DNA of 64,000 nucleotides, from the IMG/VR virus record IMGVR_UViG_3300037485_000206, positions 1-64,000 of that record, one strand, 5' to 3'. Numbering within the stretch: position 1 is the first letter of the stretch; the number at the start of each line of letters is the position of its first letter. This stretch comes from a virus. Both the position numbers and the translations under genes were made by a program. The notes under the pieces were generated by a model. That model worked only from the letters and a program-made list of their open reading frames with translations, had not been told where the DNA came from and ran no database searches. Shown here in pieces: positions 1 through 5,750 of the stretch.

Positions 1-10
1 GCTTCTTCAT
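1..10 (-). CDS. Start of a leftward gene, cut by the window edge
   Basis: The complement of 8-10 is ATG followed by two Lys codons, and an AGGAG ribosome binding site lies just upstream (complement of 18-22). It continues the spacing pattern of the - strand early genes to its right: stop codon, dyad repeat, binding site, ATG. Only three codons are inside the window, so nothing can be said about function. Confidence 0.6.
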
Positions 11-29
11 CTCTCTTCTCCTTGGGTTG

Positions 30-54
30 AACCGGGGACACCATGTCCCCGGTT
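30..54. repeat. IR-1 dyad, copy 1
   Basis: Arms AACCGGGGACA and TGTCCCCGGTT flank the central bases CCA. It starts ten bases downstream of the stop codon of the GP88-like gene and ends before the ribosome binding site of the next leftward gene. There is no T-run on either strand, so it is not a standard intrinsic terminator. Confidence 0.9.
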
Positions 55-64
55 TGTTGGTTGA

Positions 65-805
65 TCAGTAATGCACGCCAGCACGCTGGACGAAGCCGTC
101 AGTCTCGCGCTTTGCCTTGGCCTTGGCCTTGGCATAGAGGGCAACCACTACGCCTCCCGGCTCGATGTGGCGCACATCGGTCTCGTCGCCGTCGATGACA
201 GGCCAGCCCCTGAACGTAGCGGGGATCTCGCTGCGCTTGTGGAACACAACAGCAACCCGAGCGTTGGGCTGGGAGATAGCCTTCAGCGTGATCTTCTCTG
301 GCGTGATGCCGCTGTAAGAGTAGGTCAGGTCGTAGTTGGGTATGTGCGCCACGTTACGCGCTGGGTGCTTGGTGTAGTCGTAGAACTGCACGTTGGGGAA
401 CATCTCGAAGATCGTCTTGCCGCCCCATGCATCGAGTCGGATGTTCTCCCACAGGATGTCGCTCGTGCCATTGAGTCGGATGAGCAGCACCATGCCCAAC
501 TTGTCGGCCTTGCGGATCAGCGACCAGATGTCCGCTGCGATAGCCCACATGAACGCCTCGATCTGGTCGTGGAAGAACTGCGTCTTCTTGTCTCGCGCCT
601 TCTGCGTCGAGGTGAACGCTCCACGCCCTGCCGTGTTGAGGCACGGCCAGATGCACCCAGCCAGCGCAGACATCGCGCAGATCTTGAGCGAGGGCAACAA
701 GTACAGGATCCCCGTGAGGAAACCGATCTTCTCGCCCTTCACTGTCTTCGTGCCGCTGCCCAGCAGGGGGCGGTACGTTGCTTTCTTCTTGTACGGATTC
801 TTCAT
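65..805 (-). CDS. GP88-family phage protein (gene product 88 / DUF7227-like)
   Basis: About 246 residues. The N-terminal motif GSGTKTVKGEKIGFLTG, the block CLNTAGRGAFTSTQKARDKK, the block RLNGTSDILWE and the motif VQFYDYTKHP are the recognisable signature of the GP88 family, which is frequent in early regions of phages and plasmids; its biochemical role is not established. The start is set at ATG 805 because GGAG lies seven bases upstream; a GTG at 811 is possible. The C-terminus carries an Ala-Lys repeat before a short tail. It is the most promoter-distal recognisable gene of the leftward block before the window edge and is followed by a dyad repeat. Confidence 0.85.
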   Translation of the reverse strand: MKNPYKKKATYRPLLGSGTKTVKGEKIGFLTGILYLLPSLKICAMSALAGCIWPCLNTAGRGAFTSTQKARDKKTQFFHDQIEAFMWAIAADIWSLIRKADKLGMVLLIRLNGTSDILWENIRLDAWGGKTIFEMFPNVQFYDYTKHPARNVAHIPNYDLTYSYSGITPEKITLKAISQPNARVAVVFHKRSEIPATFRGWPVIDGDETDVRHIEPGGVVVALYAKAKAKAKRETDGFVQRAGVHY

Positions 806-822
806 CTTCACTCTCCAGAAGT

Positions 823-839
823 GGGGACATCATGTCCCC
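823..839. repeat. IR-1 dyad, copy 2 (outer left arm lost)
   Basis: GGGGACAT, C, ATGTCCCC. The right side continues into GGTT as in the other copies, but the left side reads AGT instead of AACC. It lies between the GP88-like gene and the short reading frame that ends at 843. Confidence 0.85.
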
Positions 840-842
840 GGT

Positions 843-971
843 TCATCGCAGACGCAGCACCACGCTGCGCCCATCGACAATGTCTAAACCCTTAAGGGTA
901 TCCACTAAGTATCCAACTCTAGAGCACTTCGCCAGCAGACTAGACAGCCGGAGAGCAAGCACCAGAGCCAT
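843..971 (-). CDS. Possible 42-residue protein, unrecognised
   Basis: An open frame of 42 codons ends exactly at the edge of an IR-1 dyad, the position where the recognised - strand genes of this block end, which is the main reason to list it. The product begins hydrophobic (ALVLALRLSSLLA) and ends DGRSVVLRLR. The ATG has GGAGA almost touching it, which is too close; a GTG at 962 is better spaced. The frame runs through the left arm of the 51-bp inverted repeat, so it may instead be an accident of that element. Confidence 0.3.
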   Translation of the reverse strand: MALVLALRLSSLLAKCSRVGYLVDTLKGLDIVDGRSVVLRLR

Positions 972-1200
972 TCTCCGTGATTTCGTCCCCGGTATCTATC
1001 CTTTTTGTAAAACACTAACACCAAAGCCTCAAAGAACCAAAGAAAGAGAAGCCAGAGGAAAGTGGACGTATACAAAAAGCCTCCTATATATATAAATATA
1101 TTTATAGATATAGATATATATGTACAGAATCGCGGAGACCCGCGCCAATGCTCGCTCTCCGGTGGGATCGCGTGCTGGCGAAGTGCGCGTGAGTTGGATA
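910..1200. repeat. 51-bp three-block inverted repeat around an AT-rich centre
   Basis: The left arm (910-960) and the complement of the right arm (1150-1200) share three blocks with identical spacing: TATCCAACTC, 4 variable bases, GCACTTCGCCAGCA, 10 variable bases, then CCGGAGAGCRAGC. The blocks match at 36 of 37 positions while the spacers hardly match (about 3 of 14). Conserved blocks with free spacers of fixed length suggest protein binding sites. The arms are 189 bp apart. Confidence 0.8.
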
Positions 1201-1212
1201 GGTATCACGCAG

Positions 1213-1228
1213 AGTCAAACGATTGACA
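1213..1228 (+). promoter_or_regulatory. Operator-like 16-mer, site A
   Basis: AGTCAAACGATTGACA matches the motif seen at 3463, 50771 and 59937 at most positions. It sits just outside the right arm of the 51-bp inverted repeat. Confidence 0.5.
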
Positions 1229-1258
1229 CCAAAAGTGCCTCTTTTTGTAGCAGTCGGG

Positions 1259-1283
1259 AACCGGGGACATGATGTCCCCGGTT
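1259..1283. repeat. IR-1 dyad, copy 3
   Basis: A perfect copy: AACCGGGGACAT, G, ATGTCCCCGGTT. It ends four bases before the stop codon (complement) of the leftward gene at 1288. Confidence 0.95.
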
Positions 1284-1287
1284 CGCA

Positions 1288-1563
1288 TCACGAGTTGAGC
1301 CACTCGTCGAACGTCTTCGCGTTCGCCCTGCCTACGCACGCCACGTAGTTGTTGTAGCGGTCACCGAGCGTCTCAAAGCGATTGTTGATAGTCGCGGGCT
1401 CGCGATAGCCCTCGGTGCAGTCGTCCCAGCCCCAGCGGCGAAGGTTGGGGGGTGTGCTCTTGTTGGTCGTCGTGTGCATATGCACCGCGTCTTCCTTGAG
1501 GTCGAGCAGCCACTCGGTGCGCTCGCCTGAGAGGGTCTCAGTCCAGAAGATGTATCCGTTCAT
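1288..1563 (-). CDS. Unrecognised small early protein, 91 residues
   Basis: The start ATG at 1563 has GGGAG eight bases upstream. The product is acidic, rich in Trp, Asn and Thr, and ends AKTFDEWLNS; I recognise no family. It lies between two IR-1 dyads in a run of similar tiny early genes, a setting where phages often keep host-takeover proteins, but no function can be assigned from the sequence. Confidence 0.7.
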   Translation of the reverse strand: MNGYIFWTETLSGERTEWLLDLKEDAVHMHTTTNKSTPPNLRRWGWDDCTEGYREPATINNRFETLGDRYNNYVACVGRANAKTFDEWLNS

Positions 1564-1578
1564 GCTTGTTCTCCCTTG

Positions 1579-1800
1579 TTAGTGTCCGTAGTTGCAGCCG
1601 ATCAGGCACACCCGATGGTGTCCGTCGATCTTGACCATTGCCACAGTATCGTACTGCCCGCAGCAGCCGCACATTTGCTGCTCGACATATGCTTGCAGTT
1701 GCGATGAGTCCGATATGTCCGCCATGCGGTAGTTGTCGATGCAGGGGTCAAGGTCTTCCATCGAGGCGAAAGCCTCTCCGATGCTGTCGTATGTCTTCAT
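1579..1800 (-). CDS. Small Cys-rich early protein, 73 residues
   Basis: The start at 1800 is preceded by GGAG. The N-terminal half is acidic; the C-terminal half has CGCCGQY, then a later Cys and the end GCNYGH. Four to five Cys and three His in 35 residues suggest a small metal-binding knuckle (inference). No family was recognised. It ends 15 bases before the next leftward gene at 1563, without a dyad between them, so the two are probably cotranscribed. Confidence 0.7.
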   Translation of the reverse strand: MKTYDSIGEAFASMEDLDPCIDNYRMADISDSSQLQAYVEQQMCGCCGQYDTVAMVKIDGHHRVCLIGCNYGH

Positions 1801-1820
1801 TTCATTTCTCCAGTTGGTTG

Positions 1821-1845
1821 AACCGGGGACATGATGTCCCCGGTT
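1821..1845. repeat. IR-1 dyad, copy 4
   Basis: A perfect 12-bp-arm copy with a central G, seven bases downstream of the stop codon of the leftward gene ending at 1853. Confidence 0.95.
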
Positions 1846-1852
1846 TGGTTGC

Positions 1853-2071
1853 TTAGGCTTCGACGCGAACCCACTCTGCGCCTACCACGCTGGGGTAGTA
1901 GCCCATGCCTGCTTCCACATACACACGCCCCGTGCTTGAGGGCTTGTGCGGCGCGGTTCCGCTTATGACTGTGTGCCCGTTGCGAACGTCACCCTTGTAG
2001 ATGGGCAGGCCCGTTGTCTCGCACATCAGTTGGCAGGTGCAGCCTGCCCAGTCTTCGCTTTGAATCCACAT
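1853..2071 (-). CDS. Unrecognised small early protein, 72 residues
   Basis: The start at 2071 has a strong GAGGAG site. The product contains a CTCQLMCE segment near residue 12 and a Gly/Tyr-rich C-terminal half ending AEWVRVEA, suggesting a small beta-rich protein. No family recognised. It is flanked on both sides by IR-1 dyads. Confidence 0.7.
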   Translation of the reverse strand: MWIQSEDWAGCTCQLMCETTGLPIYKGDVRNGHTVISGTAPHKPSSTGRVYVEAGMGYYPSVVGAEWVRVEA

Positions 2072-2091
2072 AGCATCTCTCCTCTAGGTTG

Positions 2092-2116
2092 AACCGGGGA
2101 CATGATGTCCCCGGTT
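2092..2116. repeat. IR-1 dyad, copy 5, with adjoining small hairpin
   Basis: A perfect copy (AACCGGGGACAT, G, ATGTCCCCGGTT). Directly to its right is a second perfect hairpin, AGTGCG-AA-CGCACT (2117-2130), then a CCCC/GGGG-rich stretch before the stop codon of the gene ending at 2164. Several hairpins in a row downstream of one gene suggest a transcript-end or processing role. Confidence 0.95.
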
Positions 2117-2163
2117 AGTGCGAACGCACTCCCAAGACCCCCGCAGGGGCCAAGGGGCTACGC

Positions 2164-2535
2164 TCATTCCGCGAGCAAGCGATTGATCAGAGCGTCTACA
2201 GGCCGCGAGGTGTTCCCCATCGCGCACATCACATCACTGTTCCAATGGCTGAGCCATCGCTCGACCTCGTGCATCTGGCTCTCGATGTACTCTCGGTACT
2301 CTGCGCCCTTCGGGTACTTGGCAGCGGTGGCCGCGAGTTTGCGGTAATCCTCGATCAGCCCTGCCCGATACTTGGCCTCGATGGTGCTCTCGCGCCATCC
2401 GTTCTGCACGTTTTGCATATAGGCTGTGAGCACCCTGCCATTGGCCTGATATTCCGCCGCGCACTCATCGAGCAATGGCTGCATAAGGGCGAGCATCTCG
2501 TGCTCGATCTGGTCTTTCATTGTGACTTTGAACAT
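2164..2535 (-). CDS. Unrecognised early protein, about 123 residues
   Basis: The frame is open far upstream. I place the start at 2535 because GGAG lies six bases before that ATG; ATG 2580, with GAGGAA close upstream, is the alternative and would add 15 residues. The product looks alpha-helical (QIEHEMLALMQPLLDECAAE, later YREYIESQMHEVERWLSHW) and may form a helical bundle. No family recognised. Confidence 0.7.
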   Translation of the reverse strand: MFKVTMKDQIEHEMLALMQPLLDECAAEYQANGRVLTAYMQNVQNGWRESTIEAKYRAGLIEDYRKLAATAAKYPKGAEYREYIESQMHEVERWLSHWNSDVMCAMGNTSRPVDALINRLLAE

Positions 2536-2592
2536 TCCATTCTCCAGTTGGTTAGATTTCTGCACACGTTTCATCTTCATTTCCTCTGCTGG

Positions 2593-2617
2593 AACCGGGG
2601 ACATGATGTCCCCGGTT
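2593..2617. repeat. IR-1 dyad, copy 6
   Basis: A perfect copy, 67 bases downstream of the stop of the leftward gene at 2685 and just upstream of the alternative start (2580) of the next gene. Confidence 0.95.
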
Positions 2618-2684
2618 TGGTTGAACCCTGCCGCGCAGCCGTGCCTGAGCCAGCCGTTTGACAGGGATTGAAACACCGCACGGC

Positions 2685-3143
2685 TCAAGCCGAGAGGGAC
2701 TTCATGCCAGCCACAGCCCGTGCCACGTTGCCACCGCAAGCAGCGATAGCAGCCCGCAGCGCAGCGATCTCGGCCTTGGTGAGCGGTTTTGCTTCTTTCT
2801 TGGTCTCGACACGCTGGGCAGCCTTTTCGGCTGGCTCGAATGCAGCCATTGCACGTTGGTAGGTCTTCTTCGCGGCTTCGTAGGCTGGCTTGGACTTGTC
2901 CAAGATCTTGCGACCCGCAGCGCAGCGCACGCCATCGACGAGACCGCACACGCCGAGCGAGATCTTTTGCTTGTTGAACATTTCCTTTTCGGATGCCCAC
3001 TTGAGCACGATGGGCTGCACTTGTTCGAGTGTGGTGATGCCCGCTGCCTGCATGGCTGCGACGAGCGCATCGTTCGCGTCTTGCGTCGTGGTTGCGAACG
3101 TGTTGAGTGCGTTGATGGCAGCGGTATGGTTGATTTTGCTCAT
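2685..3143 (-). CDS. First gene of the leftward early unit, 152 residues, unrecognised
   Basis: The start at 3143 (MSKINHTAAINALNTF) is chosen because the longer frame (to 3218) begins with an unlikely proline-rich stretch; the ribosome binding site is weak (GAAAG). The central part KEMFNKQKISLGVCGLVDG is followed by a Lys/Ala-rich helical region and a C-terminal segment AEIAALRAAIAACGGN. It is the promoter-proximal leftward gene, with a 5' untranslated region of nearly 300 bases that contains an IR-1 dyad. An early host-interaction protein is possible but unproven. Confidence 0.7.
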   Translation of the reverse strand: MSKINHTAAINALNTFATTTQDANDALVAAMQAAGITTLEQVQPIVLKWASEKEMFNKQKISLGVCGLVDGVRCAAGRKILDKSKPAYEAAKKTYQRAMAAFEPAEKAAQRVETKKEAKPLTKAEIAALRAAIAACGGNVARAVAGMKSLSA

Positions 3144-3287
3144 TTCATTCTTTCGTTGGATTGGGGCTCTCTGCCCCGGGGTTGGTGTGGTGTGCAGCAG
3201 AGCGATTCCCCACTGCACAATTGCATTTTACCTAACCCCCCATTTTGCTCGGTGCGTGGTGCGTTGATACCCCGTGAGATACCCCGA

Positions 3288-3312
3288 AACAGGGGACATG
3301 ATGTCCCCGGTT
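3288..3312. repeat. IR-1 dyad, copy 7 (one arm mismatch)
   Basis: AACAGGGGACAT, G, ATGTCCCCGGTT. This copy has no gene stop next to it: it lies in the 5' untranslated region between the leftward promoter and the first leftward gene. Its position argues against a purely gene-end role for the family. Confidence 0.9.
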
Positions 3313-3438
3313 ACTCGAGAATGGCGTTACCCCACCCACCCCCCACATCCCTTTTATACTCGCGTCGTTGCGTATATATATGAACACTGTTTCTGAACCA
3401 CACATACTATTTTCTGTCTAATAGCCCCCCGGGGGTAT

Positions 3439-3468
3439 ATTATAAAAAATCATATATACTTTTGTCTA
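3439..3468 (-). promoter_or_regulatory. Main leftward (early) promoter
   Basis: On the - strand, TAGACA (3468-3463) is followed by an 18-base A/T-rich spacer and a perfect TATAAT (3444-3439). It points at the early genes starting at 3143. The -35 hexamer is part of operator-like site B, so a bound repressor would block RNA polymerase. Confidence 0.65.
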
Positions 3469-3478
3469 ACGATGGACA
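3463..3478 (+). promoter_or_regulatory. Operator-like 16-mer, site B
   Basis: TGTCTAACGATGGACA, a near-palindrome (12 of 16 positions symmetric), overlaps the -35 hexamer of the main leftward promoter. Confidence 0.6.
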
Positions 3479-3487
3479 AGTGCGGAC

Positions 3488-3512
3488 AAAAAAGAGCCCA
3501 CCGAGGTGGGCT
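3488..3512 (-). terminator. Intrinsic terminator for leftward RNA
   Basis: On the - strand a perfect 8-bp stem (AGCCCACC / GGTGGGCT, 2-base loop) is followed by one C and six T. There is no - strand protein gene for it to terminate, which points to a small leftward RNA or to insulation of the early promoter from antisense transcription. Confidence 0.8.
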
Positions 3513-3572
3513 AAGGTGACGTGAGTCACTTGGAGAAGCAATGCCATAAATGCAACAAAGTTGCGACATCAC
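3488..3572 (-). ncRNA. Candidate small antisense RNA over the terS start
   Basis: The predicted leftward transcript begins about 3572 (promoter at 3579-3608) and ends at the terminator at 3488, about 85 nt. It would fold into three successive hairpins: GCAAC-TTT-GTTGC, a GTGAC/GTCAC stem, and the terminator stem. It is perfectly complementary to the ribosome binding site and first codons of the first late gene. No similarity to a known RNA family was recognised; this is inference from promoter, structure and terminator. Confidence 0.5.
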
Positions 3573-4200
3573 AAACTTAGTATACACTCCGCACAAACGA
3601 GGTACCAACCTACGCGCTATGCTTGAACACCTGATAGACATCAAACCACCTGTGGCCGCACACTCCAAAAAAGCTATTCACGCTTTGGATAAGGCAAACG
3701 CGCAGGACGTACTCGACGCCCAAGTCAACACGACGATGTGGCTAGAGAGCATGGGCGTCGAAGACGACCAGAAGATACTTGCCGAAGCTGAGGCCAATGC
3801 AGCACGCAAGGTATTTACCGATCTGGCTACCGCCGCGCCCGAAGAGCACACCAAGTCAAACCTGACCACGCTCAAGACGCCACAAGCAGTACGCCATCTG
3901 GTAACCATGCTGTCAGCCTACGACTGGGAGTTCGTAGAGCAGGCCAAGAACCTGCGCGGCATGGCCGTCGCCAAGATCATCGAAGAGACCAACCACCCAG
4001 ACGCTCGCATCCGGCTCAAAGCGCTAGAGATGCTGGGCAAAGTCACCGAGGTCGGGTTGTTCACTGACAAGATCGAAGTGAAAAAAGCAGAGCTAAGCGA
4101 CGTAGAGATTGAAAAGCGTATCAAGGAAAAGCTCAACAAGTTCATGCAGGTTGTCGACGTGATCGACATCGAAGAGTCGCCAGACGAGCTTCAAGACTAG
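3550..4200 (+). CDS. terS: Terminase small subunit
   Basis: 216 residues; the first gene of the rightward unit and directly followed by the large terminase (stop codon and next ATG abut). The middle part resembles the DNA-recognition subunits of podovirus-like phages: a helical N-terminal half, then NHPDARIRLKALEMLGKVTEVGLF and a charged C-terminal tail rich in Lys, Ile and Glu that would contact TerL. The start at 3550 has GGAG 15 bases upstream; an in-frame ATG at 3619 has no ribosome binding site. Immediately before it is a two-codon frame (ATGCCATAA) that overlaps the binding-site region. Confidence 0.8.
   Translation: MQQSCDITNLVYTPHKRGTNLRAMLEHLIDIKPPVAAHSKKAIHALDKANAQDVLDAQVNTTMWLESMGVEDDQKILAEAEANAARKVFTDLATAAPEEHTKSNLTTLKTPQAVRHLVTMLSAYDWEFVEQAKNLRGMAVAKIIEETNHPDARIRLKALEMLGKVTEVGLFTDKIEVKKAELSDVEIEKRIKEKLNKFMQVVDVIDIEESPDELQD
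3579..3608 (-). promoter_or_regulatory. Leftward promoter inside the 5' end of terS
   Basis: On the - strand, TTGGTA (3608-3603), an 18-base spacer and TATACT (3584-3579). It is the only reasonable source of RNA for the intrinsic terminator at 3488-3512. Confidence 0.5.
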
Positions 4201-5742
4201 ATGAACCTCAACTCAATCACAACGCTCAGCAAGCGGGAACTGGCAGCGCTCATGCAGGCGCTGCCGACGATGACCGTCCAAGAGAAGATTGAGCTATTCG
4301 AGGACTTGGAGGTGCGTGAGAAACGCGCCAGCCTAGCGGCAGCACAGCACTCCATGCTGGGGTTTGCCTCGGCGGTCTACCCGGGGTTCAAGATAGGCGC
4401 TCATCACAAGAAGCTCGCCAAGATCTTTACTGACGTGATTGATGGCAAGAAGAAGCGCGTGATCATCAACATCGCGCCTCGCATGGGTAAGTCGGAGTTC
4501 TCCTCCTATTTGTTCCCCGCATACTTCCTCGGCAAGTACCCAGAGAAGAAGATCATCATGGGCACGCACACCGCGTCGCTCTCTGAGGACTTTGGACGCC
4601 GCATTCGGAACTTGGTCGACACAGAGGAGTACGGTGAGATATTTCCTCAGACAATCGTGGCTGATGACCAGAAGGCTGCTGGAAAGTGGTCAACTTCTGC
4701 TGGTGGGCAGTATTATGCTGCTGGCGTCGGCGGGGCTCTTGCTGGTCGTGGCGCTGACCTATTTGTTATCGATGATCCCCACTCTGAACAGGACGTTAAA
4801 GCCAACTCACGACTCGCCTTTGACACGGCTTGGTCGTGGTTTCAGACGGGACCGCTCCAACGACTGATGCCCGGAGGGGCAATTATTGTCATCATGACGC
4901 GCTGGTCACTGCTCGACCTGACTGGGCGCTTGATCGACTACCAGACCAAGAACCCCAACGCTGACCAGTGGGAGATCGTAGAGCTTCCAGCCATTCTGGG
5001 CGAAGACACTGAGGGGGAGAAGTCGCTGTGGCCCGAGCAATGGCCGCTCGACCAGCTTAAGAACAAAAAAGCCAATATGGACCCGCGATACTGGAACGCC
5101 CAGTATATGCAGCAACCCACCAGCGACACGGCGGCGATCATTTCACGCAAACACTGGCGCATATGGGACGCTGAAGAAGCCCCCAAGTGCGAGTACATCA
5201 TCCAGTCATGGGACACGGCGTTCGAGACCAAGACCACAGCCGACTATTCCGCCTGCACAACGTGGGGCGTGTTCTACAACGAAGAAGAGAACGACGCGCC
5301 GCAGATCATACTGCTCGACGCATTCAAGGATCGCATGGCGTTTCCTGAATTGAAGCAAGTCGCGCTCAAGCACTATAAGGAATGGGAACCCGATGCGTGC
5401 CTGATTGAGAAGAAGGCCGCTGGCGCTCCACTAATACAAGAGCTACGCAGCATGGGGATCCCCGTGAGCGAGTTTTCGCCCAGCCGAGGCAATGACAAAA
5501 TGGTGCGGATGAATGCCGTGGCAGATATGTTCACTTCGGGTAAAGTCTGGGCTCCTGACACACGCTGGGCACGCGAGGTTATTGAGGAAGTAGCTGCGTT
5601 CCCTGTTGGCGAACACGACGACTACGTAGATACGGCGACCCAAGCACTGCTGCGCTTCCGCCAAGGCGGGCTTATTCCTCTGGACTCCGACGAGAAAGAC
5701 GATCCACAGGTCTTTCGGCGTAAAACGCAATCTTATTACTAA
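4201..5742 (+). CDS. terL: Terminase large subunit (packaging ATPase and nuclease)
   Basis: 513 residues, normal length for the family. The N-terminal ATPase has the Walker A-like motif APRMGKSE (residues 92-99) and Walker B LFVIDD (187-192). The C-terminal RNase H-like nuclease carries SWDTAF (Asp337), LIEKKAAG (Glu402) and HDDYVDTATQ (Asp472 to 476). It cleaves concatemeric DNA and pumps it into the prohead through the portal encoded next. Translation is probably coupled to terS because no clear ribosome binding site is present and the two genes abut. Confidence 0.95.
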   Translation: MNLNSITTLSKRELAALMQALPTMTVQEKIELFEDLEVREKRASLAAAQHSMLGFASAVYPGFKIGAHHKKLAKIFTDVIDGKKKRVIINIAPRMGKSEFSSYLFPAYFLGKYPEKKIIMGTHTASLSEDFGRRIRNLVDTEEYGEIFPQTIVADDQKAAGKWSTSAGGQYYAAGVGGALAGRGADLFVIDDPHSEQDVKANSRLAFDTAWSWFQTGPLQRLMPGGAIIVIMTRWSLLDLTGRLIDYQTKNPNADQWEIVELPAILGEDTEGEKSLWPEQWPLDQLKNKKANMDPRYWNAQYMQQPTSDTAAIISRKHWRIWDAEEAPKCEYIIQSWDTAFETKTTADYSACTTWGVFYNEEENDAPQIILLDAFKDRMAFPELKQVALKHYKEWEPDACLIEKKAAGAPLIQELRSMGIPVSEFSPSRGNDKMVRMNAVADMFTSGKVWAPDTRWAREVIEEVAAFPVGEHDDYVDTATQALLRFRQGGLIPLDSDEKDDPQVFRRKTQSYY

Positions 5743-5750
5743 AGGCTAAT

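Larger units (their letters stand above)
846..1258. other. Large intergenic region with AT-rich core, candidate origin or control region
   Basis: No recognisable gene (apart from the doubtful frame ending at 843). The region holds a spaced inverted repeat (910-960 and 1150-1200), an almost pure A/T alternating tract at 1084-1122 (TATATATA-rich), three ACAAAAAG-type motifs in mixed orientation (near 1002, 1072 and 1242), a half copy of the IR-1 dyad (GTCCCCGGT, 985-993) and an operator-like 16-mer at 1213-1228. An AT-rich stretch flanked by ordered, mirrored protein-size blocks is the usual look of a replication origin; the assignment is inference. Confidence 0.45.
3144..3549. promoter_or_regulatory. 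Divergent control region between early (leftward) and late (rightward) units
   Basis: No protein gene. From left to right it holds an IR-1 dyad, a CCCC-rich stretch, AT-rich segments around 3370-3390 and 3437-3462, a palindromic CCCCCCGGGGG, a leftward promoter (3439-3468), an operator-like 16-mer (3463-3478), an intrinsic terminator for leftward RNA (3488-3512) and the terS ribosome binding site GGAG (3532-3535). I could not identify a convincing rightward late promoter with consensus hexamers. Confidence 0.7.

Noticed and set aside
71-895. Long rightward frame opposite the GP88-like gene
   Set aside because: It has no ribosome binding site, its translation is low-complexity, and the recognisable GP88 family is on the other strand.
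1223-1251. Rightward promoter TTGACA-17-TGTAGC
   Set aside because: The -35 is perfect but the -10 is poor, and no rightward gene follows; the hexamer is better explained as part of operator-like site A.
2164-3000. A 278-residue leftward gene from the longest open frame
   Set aside because: The first about 155 codons overlap the neighbouring early gene, are Arg/Cys-rich, and cross an IR-1 dyad; a start with a good ribosome binding site lies at 2535.
30-3312. The IR-1 copies as a CRISPR array
   Set aside because: The distances between copies are irregular (from about 240 to over 790 bases), genes fill them, and each copy is a near-perfect palindrome; no cas genes are present.
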